Shown here: piece after piece, positions 18,567-28,331 of the stretch | Numbering within the stretch: the stretch's first letter is position 1 | Layout of the letters: each line of letters begins with the position of its first letter | NCBI GenBank assembly: GCA_963706905.1 | Contig: CAVPNY010000012.1 | Coordinates: forward strand, 248,001-312,000 | Reading direction: 5' to 3' | Length of the DNA: 64,000 bases | Origin: CAVPNY01 sp963706905 | GTDB taxonomy: Bacteria > Chloroflexota > Anaerolineae > Anaerolineales > UBA4823 | The notes under the pieces: model-generated | Seen by the model: only the letters and a program-made list of their open reading frames with translations | What the model was told of the DNA's origin: nothing | Database searches by the model: none | Translations under genes and position numbers: made by a program

Positions 18567-19541
18567 TTGAAGCTCATCATTCAAATTCCTTGCTATAACG
18601 AAGCCCAACATATCGCTCAAACGGTACAGGCTTTACCGAGACAGATTCCCGGATGTGACATCATTGAATACCTAGTGGTAGACGACGGCAGCCAGGATGC
18701 GACCATCGAAGTCGCCCGAGCTGCCGGAGTTCACTATGTCATCCCTTTGGAAAAACATGCTGGCTTAGCTGCCGCTTTCATGGCAGGGTTGGAAGCGAGC
18801 CTGCGCAATGGCGCAGATATCATCGTTAATACTGACGCAGACAACCAGTACGATGCAAACGATATCCAGCATCTGGTCGAGCCGATCCTGGCAGGGAATG
18901 CAGATATCGTTGTCGGGGACCGAGGCGTTGCCACGTTGGAAAATTTTTCAGCCACCAAGCGGGCTTTACAGAGATTGGGATCCTGGGTGATTGGCAAAGC
19001 TGCCGGCATCCCCACCCCGGATGCGACCAGCGGTTTCCGGGCAATCTCCCGCACGGCAGCCTTGCACACGATGGTGCTCAGCGAATATTCATACACCCTG
19101 GAAACTCTGATCCAGGCTGGCAACCGACGAATGGCGATCGCCTATGTGCCAGTACACACCAACATACAAGTCCGACCTTCTCGTCTGATGCGCAGCATCC
19201 CTGAATACTTGGCAAACTCAAGCGCAACAATCCTAAGAGTGTATACCATGTACCGACCCCTGAGAGTCTTCACAATCCTGAGCGGCACATTGATCCTAGG
19301 CGGCGTTCTATTGGGATTACGCTTCTTATACTTCTACCTTATTGGTCAGGGAGCGGGGCATATACAATCCGTAATTCTGGCCGCAGTATTGTTAATCATC
19401 GGCTTTCAGGTGTTTCTGATCGGTCTGGTGGCTGATCTCATTGGATTCAACCGCAAGATTCTGGAAGAGGTGCTCTTCCGGCTGCGACAAATAGAGCTTG
19501 GTAGAGAGACCCCGGATACTCATCAAAGAGACAAACAATGA
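18567..19541 (+). CDS. Glycosyltransferase family 2 (dolichyl-phosphate mannosyltransferase-like)
   Basis: A 324-residue protein beginning MKLIIQIPCYNEAQHI, with YLVVDDGSQDAT, the DADNQY metal site and TSGFRAISR in the GT-A domain, then two C-terminal membrane helices at about residues 235-300. This is the layout of enzymes that transfer a sugar from a nucleotide donor to a polyprenyl phosphate. The TTG start follows the preceding stop by one base, and the end overlaps the next gene by ATGA, so it is co-translated within the surface-polysaccharide operon. Confidence 0.87.
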   Translation: MKLIIQIPCYNEAQHIAQTVQALPRQIPGCDIIEYLVVDDGSQDATIEVARAAGVHYVIPLEKHAGLAAAFMAGLEASLRNGADIIVNTDADNQYDANDIQHLVEPILAGNADIVVGDRGVATLENFSATKRALQRLGSWVIGKAAGIPTPDATSGFRAISRTAALHTMVLSEYSYTLETLIQAGNRRMAIAYVPVHTNIQVRPSRLMRSIPEYLANSSATILRVYTMYRPLRVFTILSGTLILGGVLLGLRFLYFYLIGQGAGHIQSVILAAVLLIIGFQVFLIGLVADLIGFNRKILEEVLFRLRQIELGRETPDTHQRDKQ

Positions 19542-21553
19542 CTTTCCTGGCGCCTGTGGGTTGGCTTTGCCTGGCTTTGACCCTCTTTGCCATCCCAGGC
19601 TGGGGCGTTTTAGGCTGGTTATTCCCTTCCTGGGAAAGACTAACGTTTGTAGAGAAGACCCCGCTGGCAATTGGCTTCTCGCTAGCGTTATACCCCCTGC
19701 TTTATCTCTATACCGATCTGCTTGGGCTGCATCTGGGCTTACTATATCCAATTCTTTTAGTCATTCTCGGAATCAGTCTGCTTACCTGGCAGGCGTACCG
19801 GCGTAAGCGGCAAGAGAATGTTTTTGATGCAAAAACCATAAGGCTGAAAGCGAATAGACGCTTGCTTCCATATCTGATCGATTTTGGGAAAGGACATCTC
19901 CCCGAGCTGGCATTATTCGCTGTCCTGGCGTTGGCTGGCTTCACACGCTTTTGGCCAGTGCGCAATCTGGAAATCCCCATGTGGGGCGATTCATATCAGC
20001 ACTCTCTGATCACGCAACTTCTCCTGGATAATGGAGGTCTCTTTCAGAATTGGCAGCCTTATGCTGAATTGCAGACTTTTACATACCACTTCGGCTTGCA
20101 TACGTTGGCGGCTTCATTCCAACAATTCACGGGCTTACCAGCATACCAGGCCACCCTTTGGCTGGGGCAGATATTGAATCTTTTTGCTCTACTGGCGCTT
20201 TATCCCTTGGCTGTCAAAATTGGCGCGAGCCGCTGGGCCGGAGTAGCGGCAGTTGCTGCAGCTGGATTTTTCTCGATCATGCCAATGTTCTATACCAACT
20301 GGGGTCGTTATCCCCAACTGGCTGGTCAGGTAATCTTGCCCGCCGCAATTTACTTGATTATGACCGTTCTCGACTCGGGTAGCCTGAATTGGAAACCGAC
20401 TGTGGTGATCTGGTTCGTGTTGGCCGGACTGGGATTGACGCATTACCTGGTACTGCTGTTTGCCGGATTGTTTTATGTTGCTTATCTGCTCCTGGAATTG
20501 CGAAATCATCATACCGTCTTGCACATCAAACAGCTCGTCTGGCAGGCACTTGGAGCTGGGCTGCTTTTTTTACCCTGGATGGCGCGCCTGTTCCAGGGAA
20601 AATTGCCATCGATTTTCAACAATCAGGTAGCTGCCTCGGTTGAGAAAGCGGCCAATGCGGTCGCATCACCAACTCCATTTGGTGACATCCAGACATACAT
20701 GCCGGCTTTCCTGTGGACCCTATTTATCCTTGCTTTGAGTTGGGGATTATGGCGTCGGAATCGATTGGTCGCTCTGATTGGTTTATGGTGGCTGTTCATC
20801 CTCTTCGCTGCGAATCCGCACTGGTTCGGGTTACCCGGTGTTGACTCGATCAGCAATTTTACAGTGATGATTGCAATTTACATTCCGGTCGGGACGATAA
20901 TCGGCGGATCAGCAGGCTGGCTGATTACAGACTTAAAAAACTACCCATCAGGATGGGATAATTCGGCTGCTTTACCAATCTCTAAAAATACCCATTCCAG
21001 GCGTTGGATAATATCGCTCATATGGGTGTTATTAGCTATTCTGGCGATCGGCACCAGCCTGTGGGGGGCTCGTCTGCGCCTGCGCGATATTCAGCCTGCC
21101 AAATACGCCCTGGTGACTACCCAGGATTTACAGGCGATCGACTGGATGCAGGAGAATATGACCAGTAACCCGCGCATCCTGGTAAATTCGTTCTTCGCGT
21201 ACGGCGGCAGTCTGATTGCAGGATCTGACGCAGGGTGGTGGCTGCCATTATTAGCTAGGACGGAAACCACCTTACCGCCGCTCAATTACGGCATGGAAAA
21301 AGGTCCATTTCCAGAGTATGTCCAATGGATAAATGAGCTGACAGCGGAGATCCAAGCCAGAGGGGTGAATGATCTTCATGTTTTGGAGATGCTGGCTGAG
21401 CGCGGCGTAACCCATATATTTATCGGCCAGCAAGAAGGCATGGTCAATAATCCCACCCCCCTTTTAGATGCAGAGACTTTGAATCACAGTCCATACTACA
21501 AACCGGTCTATAATCTGGATCAGGTTTGGGTATTTGAGATCATTTATCCATAG
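19538..21553 (+). CDS. Multi-pass membrane protein, possible GT-C-like glycosyltransferase or polymerase
   Basis: A 671-residue protein with about 11-13 membrane helices and a soluble C-terminal part (about residues 510-671) containing DWMQENMTSNPRILVNSFF. The loop DSYQHSLITQLLLDNG after the third to fourth helix, rich in acidic residues, is typical of lipid-linked-sugar transferases of GT-C fold. It overlaps the upstream GT2 by ATGA. A role in polymerising or transferring the glycan made by this locus is inferred from context; no named family is certain. Confidence 0.68.
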   Translation: MTFLAPVGWLCLALTLFAIPGWGVLGWLFPSWERLTFVEKTPLAIGFSLALYPLLYLYTDLLGLHLGLLYPILLVILGISLLTWQAYRRKRQENVFDAKTIRLKANRRLLPYLIDFGKGHLPELALFAVLALAGFTRFWPVRNLEIPMWGDSYQHSLITQLLLDNGGLFQNWQPYAELQTFTYHFGLHTLAASFQQFTGLPAYQATLWLGQILNLFALLALYPLAVKIGASRWAGVAAVAAAGFFSIMPMFYTNWGRYPQLAGQVILPAAIYLIMTVLDSGSLNWKPTVVIWFVLAGLGLTHYLVLLFAGLFYVAYLLLELRNHHTVLHIKQLVWQALGAGLLFLPWMARLFQGKLPSIFNNQVAASVEKAANAVASPTPFGDIQTYMPAFLWTLFILALSWGLWRRNRLVALIGLWWLFILFAANPHWFGLPGVDSISNFTVMIAIYIPVGTIIGGSAGWLITDLKNYPSGWDNSAALPISKNTHSRRWIISLIWVLLAILAIGTSLWGARLRLRDIQPAKYALVTTQDLQAIDWMQENMTSNPRILVNSFFAYGGSLIAGSDAGWWLPLLARTETTLPPLNYGMEKGPFPEYVQWINELTAEIQARGVNDLHVLEMLAERGVTHIFIGQQEGMVNNPTPLLDAETLNHSPYYKPVYNLDQVWVFEIIYP

Positions 21554-21561
21554 AGCAAGCG

Positions 21562-22692
21562 ATGCGATTGTCTTTAATTGGACCAGTCTACCCATACCGG
21601 GGGGGCATCGCCCACTACACGGGTTTATTGACGCGCTCACTCAGGCAACATCATCACGATGTTCAATTAATTTCGTTTCAACGCCAGTATCCTGCCTGGC
21701 TGTACCCAGGAAAAACAGACCGAGAGCCCGGCAAACCGATGTTGGAATTTGCCGCTCAATATACATTAGATCCTCTGTACCCCTGGACCTGGTCCAGAAC
21801 GTCCCGAACTATCTTAGATTATCAGCCCCAGGCGGTCATAATCCAATGGTGGACAACATTTTGGGCACCGGCTTTTTCCAGGTTGGCCAGGGCACTGCAA
21901 AAATCGAATATCCCGGTTATTTTTATAATCCATAATGTCCTGCCTCACGAAGTCAAACGATGGGATACCTGGCTGGCTACCCTGGCACTTTCACAAGGCG
22001 ACAGGTTTATCGTTCAATCGAACCGGGAAGACAAGCGTCTTCGGGCATTGATGCCAAAAGCAGAGATAGAAACTTGCCCATTGCCTATTTTTGATCTTTA
22101 CCAATCTAAAGGTCTCTCGAAAGGCGCAGCTCTAAAGCAAATCGATCTCGATCCAGTCGGGCCTGTGCTGCTCTGCTTTGGGATAGTTCGCCCATACAAG
22201 GGCTTGCAATACGCCATCCAGGCTGTGGCAAGGCTCAGAGAGCTAGGTCAGACCTATCACCTGCTAGTTGCGGGGGAGATCTGGGAAGACAAACAGTTGT
22301 ACATTGATCTGGTCCATCAATTAAATCTAACAAACCAGGTTACATTTGAAGATCGGTATATCCCCAACGAAGAGATCGGGAATTACTTTTCAGCAGCCGA
22401 TGTATTCCTAGCTCCTTATATAGACGGCACTCAATCGGCTGCGATCAAACTCGCACTCGGATATGGATTGCCGATCGTTGCCAGTGATATACTGGCTGAC
22501 GATATGCTCACTCAATCTTCTCGAGCATTCTTCGTTCCGCCCAGGGACGTTACTGCCCTATCGCAGGCAGTCGAATCAGCTACAAGCATTGGATGTAGTA
22601 TGCAGCCAACAACCGACCTGGTTGAGGAAAGCTGGACGCGCCTGGTAAGAATGATTGAGGGTATGGTTTCCAATTTGGACCGAAGACCTTGA
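21562..22692 (+). CDS. Glycosyltransferase family 4
   Basis: A 376-residue protein of GT-B fold. The N-terminal domain has VYPYRGGIAHYTGLL, the usual acceptor-side glycine loop. The C-terminal donor domain has LLCFGIVRPYKGLQYAI, YIPNEEIGNYFSAADVFLAPY and a short Gln-Ser-Ala-Ala-Ile-Lys segment where the usual EX7E motif stands. Sugar and acceptor are unknown. The start lies 8 bases after the preceding stop and the end overlaps the next gene by 4 bases. Confidence 0.87.
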   Translation: MRLSLIGPVYPYRGGIAHYTGLLTRSLRQHHHDVQLISFQRQYPAWLYPGKTDREPGKPMLEFAAQYTLDPLYPWTWSRTSRTILDYQPQAVIIQWWTTFWAPAFSRLARALQKSNIPVIFIIHNVLPHEVKRWDTWLATLALSQGDRFIVQSNREDKRLRALMPKAEIETCPLPIFDLYQSKGLSKGAALKQIDLDPVGPVLLCFGIVRPYKGLQYAIQAVARLRELGQTYHLLVAGEIWEDKQLYIDLVHQLNLTNQVTFEDRYIPNEEIGNYFSAADVFLAPYIDGTQSAAIKLALGYGLPIVASDILADDMLTQSSRAFFVPPRDVTALSQAVESATSIGCSMQPTTDLVEESWTRLVRMIEGMVSNLDRRP

Positions 22693-23906
22693 GAATACTT
22701 TTTTTACTCACGCAGGACCTGGAAAGCCCAAGCGGACTGGGGCGTTATTGGCCGCTTGCTCGCCAGCTCTCTCGCCTGGAACAGCAGGTATCGGTTGCGG
22801 CTCTCCACCCAGATTTTGCAAATCTATGCGAAAAACAGAGCATGATCGAGGGGGTTTCGGTTAATTACGTTGCCCCAATGCATGTGATGAAATCAGGCAG
22901 TGAGAAGAAATACTACAAGTCAGGAAAGCTCTTTCACATCACGGCGCTGGCAACCTGGCAATTAAGTAAGACCAGCCTCCTGACTCCAGCCGATCTAATT
23001 TACATTGGCAAGCCCCACCCTATGAACAGCCTGGCTGCAATGGCTGGCAGGTTTTTTCAAGGCCGGCACGTCTACGTTGACTGTGACGATTTTGAGGCTG
23101 CCTCGGGTCGATTTTCCTCCGGGTGGCAGAAAACAGCTGTCGCTGGTTTCGAGAAATGGACTCCTCGACATGCCCGTGGGGTCACGACCAATACCTTCTT
23201 TATGCGAAATCAACTGATATCCTGGGGGACATCACCTGATCAGATTTTTTACCTGCCAAACGGAATCGATCGGGAGCGCTTTTCAAAGAACAACATCGAT
23301 CAGGTTACGCACTTGCGATCCGAGCTCGGCCTGGAACACAAACACGTTGTGATCTATATTGGCAGCCTCAGCCTGCCAAGCCATCCAGTAAACCTGCTCC
23401 TGGAGGCGTTCTCACAAATGCTAAACTCCCACCCAGATGCAGTCCTCCTTCTGGTCGGTGGGGGCGAGGATCAACTCACATTGAAAAATCTCGCGCAACG
23501 GCTGGGAATAGAATCAGCGGTGCGCTTTATCGGCCGGGTCACCCCAGACCAGGTGCCAGACTACTATCGCCTGGCGGATGTGTCCGTTGATCCGGTATAT
23601 GATGATGATGCTGCGCGCGGCCGCTGTCCCTTGAAATTATTCGAGAGTTGGGCATGTGGCGTCCCTTTTGTGACCGCCGATGTCGGGGACAGGAGAATCT
23701 TATTGGGTAATCCACCCGCTGGGCTCCTGTCACAACCAGGCAATCCGGTTTCACTGGCAAGCGCGATCACCCAGGTACTTCGCCAACCCGAGCTAGCGAC
23801 AACCCTGATTCAGAGTGGTAAAAAACGAGTGGAGAATTATTACTGGGATATTCTCGCCCAGGATCTGTTAGACTTCTACCTTACGCATGAACTCCGTCCC
23901 TCTTGA
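22689..23906 (+). CDS. Glycosyltransferase family 4
   Basis: A 405-residue GT-B protein: LLTQDLESPSGLGRYWPLA at the N-terminus, VVIYIGSLSLPSHPVNLLLEAF and VRFIGRVTPDQVPDYYRLADVSVDPV in the donor domain, and CPLKLFESWACGVPFV in place of the EX7E motif. The start is a TTG overlapping the previous stop (TTGA). The end runs 20 bases into the flippase gene. It is the second of three family-4 enzymes in the operon. Confidence 0.87.
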   Translation: MRILFLLTQDLESPSGLGRYWPLARQLSRLEQQVSVAALHPDFANLCEKQSMIEGVSVNYVAPMHVMKSGSEKKYYKSGKLFHITALATWQLSKTSLLTPADLIYIGKPHPMNSLAAMAGRFFQGRHVYVDCDDFEAASGRFSSGWQKTAVAGFEKWTPRHARGVTTNTFFMRNQLISWGTSPDQIFYLPNGIDRERFSKNNIDQVTHLRSELGLEHKHVVIYIGSLSLPSHPVNLLLEAFSQMLNSHPDAVLLLVGGGEDQLTLKNLAQRLGIESAVRFIGRVTPDQVPDYYRLADVSVDPVYDDDAARGRCPLKLFESWACGVPFVTADVGDRRILLGNPPAGLLSQPGNPVSLASAITQVLRQPELATTLIQSGKKRVENYYWDILAQDLLDFYLTHELRPS

Positions 23907-25149
23907 TGTGACTCGCCGAAACCTGTTCGGCAATATTGCAAAACTATTCTCAAATTCAGCTATCAGCCAGGGTTTCACAGCCCTGGCGTTACTGCTGACC
24001 GCCAGGGAATTAGGCGCAACCCTCTATGGGCAGCTTGCGGCCTGTCTGGCGCTCGCAAGTGTGCTGTCAGTCGGATTTAACCTGGGTCTGGATATCTGGC
24101 TGCTCCGGGAGGGGGCGCGGAGCCAGTACCGTATCTCCGAGCTGATTGGCAGCTCACTGAGCATAAAACTAGGATTGGGAGTGATCTGGGTTGTAGCGTT
24201 ATCTTTAATCGGGCTCATCCTTCAAAATCCAACTTTCCCCCCTGCCCTTCTAACGCTTACAGCCATGATGGTCTGGTTAGACAATATCCTGATGACGGCA
24301 TTGTCCGCATTCAAGGCCTCACTGCGCAACGAATATACCCTGATCATCGAGTCCTCCTCTGATTTCATCTGGTTCATCGGAACCCTGATTCTGATTTATC
24401 TTGGTACCAAGCTACCAGAAGCATACGTCACCCTTAGACTAGTGATATTAATCGCCACATGCATCATCGCTTATTATCTAATTCATCGCCTGCTCGGTCT
24501 GCACATTTCCCGTAAGATTATCCAGATATCGTTGAAAGCTTGCCCTCCATATGCGCTTTCTGAGTTCCTGGCGCTGGCCTTAATGCGGTTAGATGTGATC
24601 ATTGTGGCTTTTGCATTGGGGAATTATTCAGTGGGTTTGTATTCACCTGCGGTAAGCATCGTCAATGCCTTATTCTTTATCCCCCTCTCAGTGTATATGG
24701 TCATGGTTCCCAGCTTGAGCCACCTTTTTGAGTCAGATCTGCTCCAGGCCTGGAAAAGTTCGAAGAGATTTACACTGCTCCTATCTGTCGTGGGAGGCTT
24801 ATCTTCTATCCTGCTATTTGTGTGCGCGGATTGGGTGGTCGCTCTGTTGGGTGAAAGCTTTGCTGGTTCAGGCGTGATCTTAAGGATCTTGAGTGTTATC
24901 TTGCTGTTGAAATCACTCAGCTTTGCGATGGCAGGTATCCTGGTTGCTGGTGGTCGCCAGTCTCAAAAAGTCATCATCCAGGCCATCGCGGTCGTTTTGG
25001 GAACCTTGCTGAACCTTGCTGTTGTCTTTCGTTTTGGCATCGATGGGGTGGCGGTAGTTTTTGTGATCACAGAGTTGATCTTGTTCCTGGGTTACATGGG
25101 ACTGGTAAGACGGTTTCGGATTGAGACTAAGGCAGTACAGGCAGCATGA
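23887..25149 (+). CDS. Lipopolysaccharide/polysaccharide flippase (MATE/MVF superfamily, Wzx-like)
   Basis: A 420-residue protein with about 12 hydrophobic helices. The N-terminal block, LFSNSAISQGFTALALLLTARELGATLYG, is typical of Wzx/RfbX O-unit flippases, and the length is normal. It should move the lipid-linked glycan unit across the cytoplasmic membrane. It overlaps the upstream glycosyltransferase by 20 bases and the downstream pyruvyltransferase by ATGA. Confidence 0.87.
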   Translation: MNSVPLDVTRRNLFGNIAKLFSNSAISQGFTALALLLTARELGATLYGQLAACLALASVLSVGFNLGLDIWLLREGARSQYRISELIGSSLSIKLGLGVIWVVALSLIGLILQNPTFPPALLTLTAMMVWLDNILMTALSAFKASLRNEYTLIIESSSDFIWFIGTLILIYLGTKLPEAYVTLRLVILIATCIIAYYLIHRLLGLHISRKIIQISLKACPPYALSEFLALALMRLDVIIVAFALGNYSVGLYSPAVSIVNALFFIPLSVYMVMVPSLSHLFESDLLQAWKSSKRFTLLLSVVGGLSSILLFVCADWVVALLGESFAGSGVILRILSVILLLKSLSFAMAGILVAGGRQSQKVIIQAIAVVLGTLLNLAVVFRFGIDGVAVVFVITELILFLGYMGLVRRFRIETKAVQAA

Positions 25150-26441
25150 CGAATATTTTATTAATAAACGTGCATTCTTCCTGTAACACCGGCGATGATG
25201 CCCTGACTCTGGTTACATTGCATCAATTAAGAGAAAATTTTCCAGATTGTCAGATGATCCTGGCTTTTGACGATCCGGCTCACGGACTGGAAGACGAACA
25301 GGTGATCAGCTCACTTTTCCACTGGGTGAAACCGTCCGGCGAAGGAGGCAGATCAAAATGGCGGTTCCTGCGTCTACTGGGACTCCTGCCTTGCACTTTA
25401 TTGCCGTTGGTTAGCAGGAAAATAACCGGTAAACCGTCCTGGGGATTAACCCCTGCAGCTATCCGCCCATTGTTAAATGCTTACTTCACCACGGATCTGG
25501 TCGTCAGCAAACCGGGAGGCTTCCTGTACAGCTCTGGAATGGGGTTAGTTTACCTGATCTCAATATATTCCATGGCTTTCGCCATCTTCACGAAGAAACC
25601 TTTCTATATCTTTCCCCAATCCATCGGTCCAATCAGACATTGGTGGGAACGCTCGCTGCTCAAGTGGCTTGTCTCCAAAGCACGCATCGTCATGGCGCGA
25701 GAGGAAATATCTTATGAGCTGCTAACATCTATTGCGGGCAGTTCAAACCATATCCAGCTTCTCCCAGATCCGGCATTTGACTGTCCAAAAGCTTCAGAAG
25801 AGGCAGCCATCGAGTGGCTCAACCAGCATAACATCGATATCGATTCTGGAAGGCCCCTGCTGGGTGTCACTGTTGTGAATTGGATGGCTGAAAATCCTCG
25901 GTTCCAATACCAGGAAAGGTATGAGGCAGCTATCGCCGCTGCCGCACGAGATTTCATCAATCGAACCAACGGGACTGCCATTTTCTTTACTCAGGTATGG
26001 GGGCCATCGTACAGCCAGGATGACCGGGTACCTTCTAAAAGAATAACTGCCAGACTGCAAGATGTGGCGAAGCACGTAATCCATATTCAAGATATTACAT
26101 CTCCGCCCTTGCTGAAGGCGATTTATGGCTGCATGGATGTCTTCCTCGGCACCCGGATGCACTCGAACATTTTTGCTCTAAGCCAGGGAGTGCCAGTGAT
26201 CGCGATTGGTTACCAGCCCAAGACGGAAGGTATCTTACGCATGCTCAACCTGGATCGCTGGATGATGCCCATCCAGGATGTCGATGAGAGCAAACTACCC
26301 AAGTTGCTTTGCTCGCTTTTCGAGCAGCGAGGCGCAGTCGCAAATTCAATTTCAATCAAGCTTCCGGCAATCATAGAAAAAGCAAATCAGCCAGGGAGAA
26401 TCGTTGCGCAAGACTTTCAGAAGTTAAAACAAGGCTTATGA
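25146..26441 (+). CDS. Polysaccharide pyruvyl transferase family protein
   Basis: A 431-residue protein. The N-terminal NTGDDALTLVTLHQLRENFPD and the central FPQSIGPIRH and ARIVMAREEISYELL are signatures of the WcaK/CsaB-like pyruvyltransferase family; the C-terminal GTRMHSNIFALSQGVPVIAIGY completes it. Members attach a ketal-linked pyruvate to a sugar and so add negative charge, which in some Gram-positive-type walls is needed to anchor SLH-domain proteins. It overlaps both neighbours by ATGA. Confidence 0.88.
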   Translation: MTNILLINVHSSCNTGDDALTLVTLHQLRENFPDCQMILAFDDPAHGLEDEQVISSLFHWVKPSGEGGRSKWRFLRLLGLLPCTLLPLVSRKITGKPSWGLTPAAIRPLLNAYFTTDLVVSKPGGFLYSSGMGLVYLISIYSMAFAIFTKKPFYIFPQSIGPIRHWWERSLLKWLVSKARIVMAREEISYELLTSIAGSSNHIQLLPDPAFDCPKASEEAAIEWLNQHNIDIDSGRPLLGVTVVNWMAENPRFQYQERYEAAIAAAARDFINRTNGTAIFFTQVWGPSYSQDDRVPSKRITARLQDVAKHVIHIQDITSPPLLKAIYGCMDVFLGTRMHSNIFALSQGVPVIAIGYQPKTEGILRMLNLDRWMMPIQDVDESKLPKLLCSLFEQRGAVANSISIKLPAIIEKANQPGRIVAQDFQKLKQGL

Positions 26442-27616
26442 TCCAGCCACGAATCCGGGTCGCTGAATTGGTAAATGGGTTTGCTGTAGAGGGTCCAGGC
26501 GGCGGGGCTTCTCGCTTTGGGATTTCGTTAGGAAAATCCCTGGATCAAACCCGGTTTCAACCCCAGATATTGGGGCTTTGGAATTTTGGCATGCTATATG
26601 AAAAAGAAAGACTGACTGCGCTCAATGAGGCTGGCATCCTGGCATACGCCGCAACCGATTGGCAGGAACGCAACCCGTATCGGAGCTTCTGGATGGCGTA
26701 TCAGGATTTAAGGAAATTCTTCTCCTCCAATGCTGTAGATATACTGCACAGTCACAGCGAGTTTGGGGATATCGCTGCTCTATTCTTGAAGATCGTCCGC
26801 CGCCGACTTATTCTCATTCGCACGATCCATAATGGTTACCCAATCGAGTGGAGGAAACGGCCTATCCGTCGATTGTTACTCACAAACCTACTTTATCCAA
26901 TCTTTTTTTCCGCTGAGATTGGAGTCAATCAGGCCATCGTCGACCAATTGGATAAACGCTGGATCGCAAGGATATTGAATAAGAAAGCCATCTGGCAGCC
27001 CAACGCCATTGATCTGAATCGATTTATCGGTAATACCGAATCCAAAAGGGCTTTGCTCAATGAACTGTCGATCGATAAGGATACTTTTATCGTAGGCTCT
27101 ATTGGACGGCTGGCGATTGAAAAAGGGATTGAGGACCTTCTCCAAGCAGCCAGTCTGGTTGTGAAGGCAAATCCTCGGGTTTTCTTCGTCATCGTTGGAG
27201 AAGGAGATTTGCGCGCTGCGTTGGTAGACGTAGCTGAAAACCTGGAAATCTCAAAGCACGTGCGATTCACCGGTGCGCGCCCGGATATTGAAGCCATGTA
27301 TGGATGCTTTGATGTCCTGGTCAACTCCTCGCTGTGGGAAGGATTGTCCACCGTGATCCTAGAGGGACTGGCTGCCAGGGTCCCCGTCATCGCAACCGAT
27401 ATTCCTGGCAATAAGGCAATATTAACGCAAGGCAAAAACAGCTTAATTGTCCCTCCGGCGCGACCCAAGGAGCTGGCTAAGGCAATTCTCGAGATAGCCG
27501 AAGATCATAACCTGCGCGCGTTGCTGATAAAAAATGGCCTCGAAACCGTAGAATCCTACCGGATTGAGGCCATCGCCCAAAGTCATGAAATTCTTTACCA
27601 GAAGTTATATCAATAG
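26438..27616 (+). CDS. Glycosyltransferase family 4
   Basis: A 392-residue GT-B protein. The N-terminus is VAELVNGFAVEGPGGGASRFG; the donor domain has IVGSIGRLAIEKGIEDLLQAA and ALWEGLSTVILEGLA-like sequence (NSSLWEGLSTVILEGLAARVPVI), a good EX7E region. The ATG at 26438 overlaps the previous stop as ATGA and has the best N-terminal fit. It is the last gene of the plus-strand glycan run that began at 14642. Confidence 0.87.
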   Translation: MIQPRIRVAELVNGFAVEGPGGGASRFGISLGKSLDQTRFQPQILGLWNFGMLYEKERLTALNEAGILAYAATDWQERNPYRSFWMAYQDLRKFFSSNAVDILHSHSEFGDIAALFLKIVRRRLILIRTIHNGYPIEWRKRPIRRLLLTNLLYPIFFSAEIGVNQAIVDQLDKRWIARILNKKAIWQPNAIDLNRFIGNTESKRALLNELSIDKDTFIVGSIGRLAIEKGIEDLLQAASLVVKANPRVFFVIVGEGDLRAALVDVAENLEISKHVRFTGARPDIEAMYGCFDVLVNSSLWEGLSTVILEGLAARVPVIATDIPGNKAILTQGKNSLIVPPARPKELAKAILEIAEDHNLRALLIKNGLETVESYRIEAIAQSHEILYQKLYQ

Positions 27617-27627
27617 CACACCTGAGA

Positions 27628-28116
27628 CTATTTGGTCAGGTCGACCTGAAGCTCGCCGACATCCAGGATTTCATCCTCAACTGCCTGGAATATTTTTGCC
27701 GCGTTATTCGGTTCACCAATAATCTGGTATTTATCATAAACATCGCCGACAACGATCACATATTCTTTCACATCCACATTCTCGATAGCAAAACTACCCT
27801 GCTCGTCAGTAATATCGCCGGGGCTGTAAGCGCCATCCAGCACGAAGGCACCCTCGTCTCCCTGGCGGTATACCTCAGCCAGCCTGACGACTGTATTCGC
27901 CATTGGTAACCCGTCTCGGAGGGAAACCACTTTTCCAATTAATGTTGCCTTTCCAGCCTCTGGCTTAGATTGTTGCGGTTCGGTTGCAGAGTCTGTTGGA
28001 GCGATAGTGGTAGGTGAAACAACACTGTTTGTTGGAACGATAGTGGTTGGCTGGGCACAAGCAGCAAGTATAAGAATCAAAAAGATCGACGCTACTGCCA
28101 AAAGCTTACATTTCAT
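27628..28116 (-). CDS. Lipoprotein with carboxypeptidase-regulatory-like (Ig-like) domain
   Basis: A 162-residue protein with a lipoprotein signal peptide ending in LAAC (Cys20), a Thr/Pro-rich tether to about residue 55, then a small beta-sandwich: ATLIGKVVSLRDGLPMANTVVRLAEV and ITDEQGSFAIENV, which is the usual carboxypeptidase-regulatory-like fold. An AAGGAG lies upstream of the start. It converges with the glycan operon, with 11 bases between the stops. Likely a surface adhesin-like or structural component; no enzyme motif. Confidence 0.78.
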   Translation of the reverse strand: MKCKLLAVASIFLILILAACAQPTTIVPTNSVVSPTTIAPTDSATEPQQSKPEAGKATLIGKVVSLRDGLPMANTVVRLAEVYRQGDEGAFVLDGAYSPGDITDEQGSFAIENVDVKEYVIVVGDVYDKYQIIGEPNNAAKIFQAVEDEILDVGELQVDLTK

Positions 28117-28214
28117 CCGAGGAACTCCTTATTTTCCTTCACTGTATTGGTTGATCTTAACCGAAGCTTCTCAGCTTGACAAGTTCAACCTTGCATATTT
28201 TTTAGATCGACCAG

Positions 28215-28234
28215 AATAACCCTTAAGGGTTATT
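28215..28234. promoter_or_regulatory. 20-bp perfect palindrome, candidate operator
   Basis: AATAACCCTTAAGGGTTATT is a perfect 20-bp palindrome whose centre lies about 42 bases before the predicted start of transcription of the surface-protein gene and which touches the -35 box. This is the place of a class II activator site. Confidence 0.55.
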
Positions 28235-28260
28235 GTAATATACCAGCAGATGCCTATAAT
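28233..28260 (+). promoter_or_regulatory. Promoter of the secreted surface-protein gene
   Basis: TTGTAA (28233-28238), a 16-base spacer and a perfect TATAAT (28255-28260) predict a start near 28267. The -35 box is only partly consensus, which agrees with dependence on an activator at the adjoining palindrome. Confidence 0.58.
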
Positions 28261-28268
28261 CAGACTTG

Positions 28269-28294
28269 TACATAAGAGCCGGAAGGCTTATGTA
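28269..28294 (+). promoter_or_regulatory. 5'-end stem-loop of the surface-protein mRNA
   Basis: A ten-base-pair stem with one 2-base bulge closes on a GGAA tetraloop (28281-28284) and lies within a few bases of the predicted transcript start. Stem-loops at this place protect long-lived mRNAs such as ompA from decay. Confidence 0.45.
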
Positions 28295-28331
28295 AGCTAA
28301 TTCTCAATACTCATCACGAGGAGGATAACAC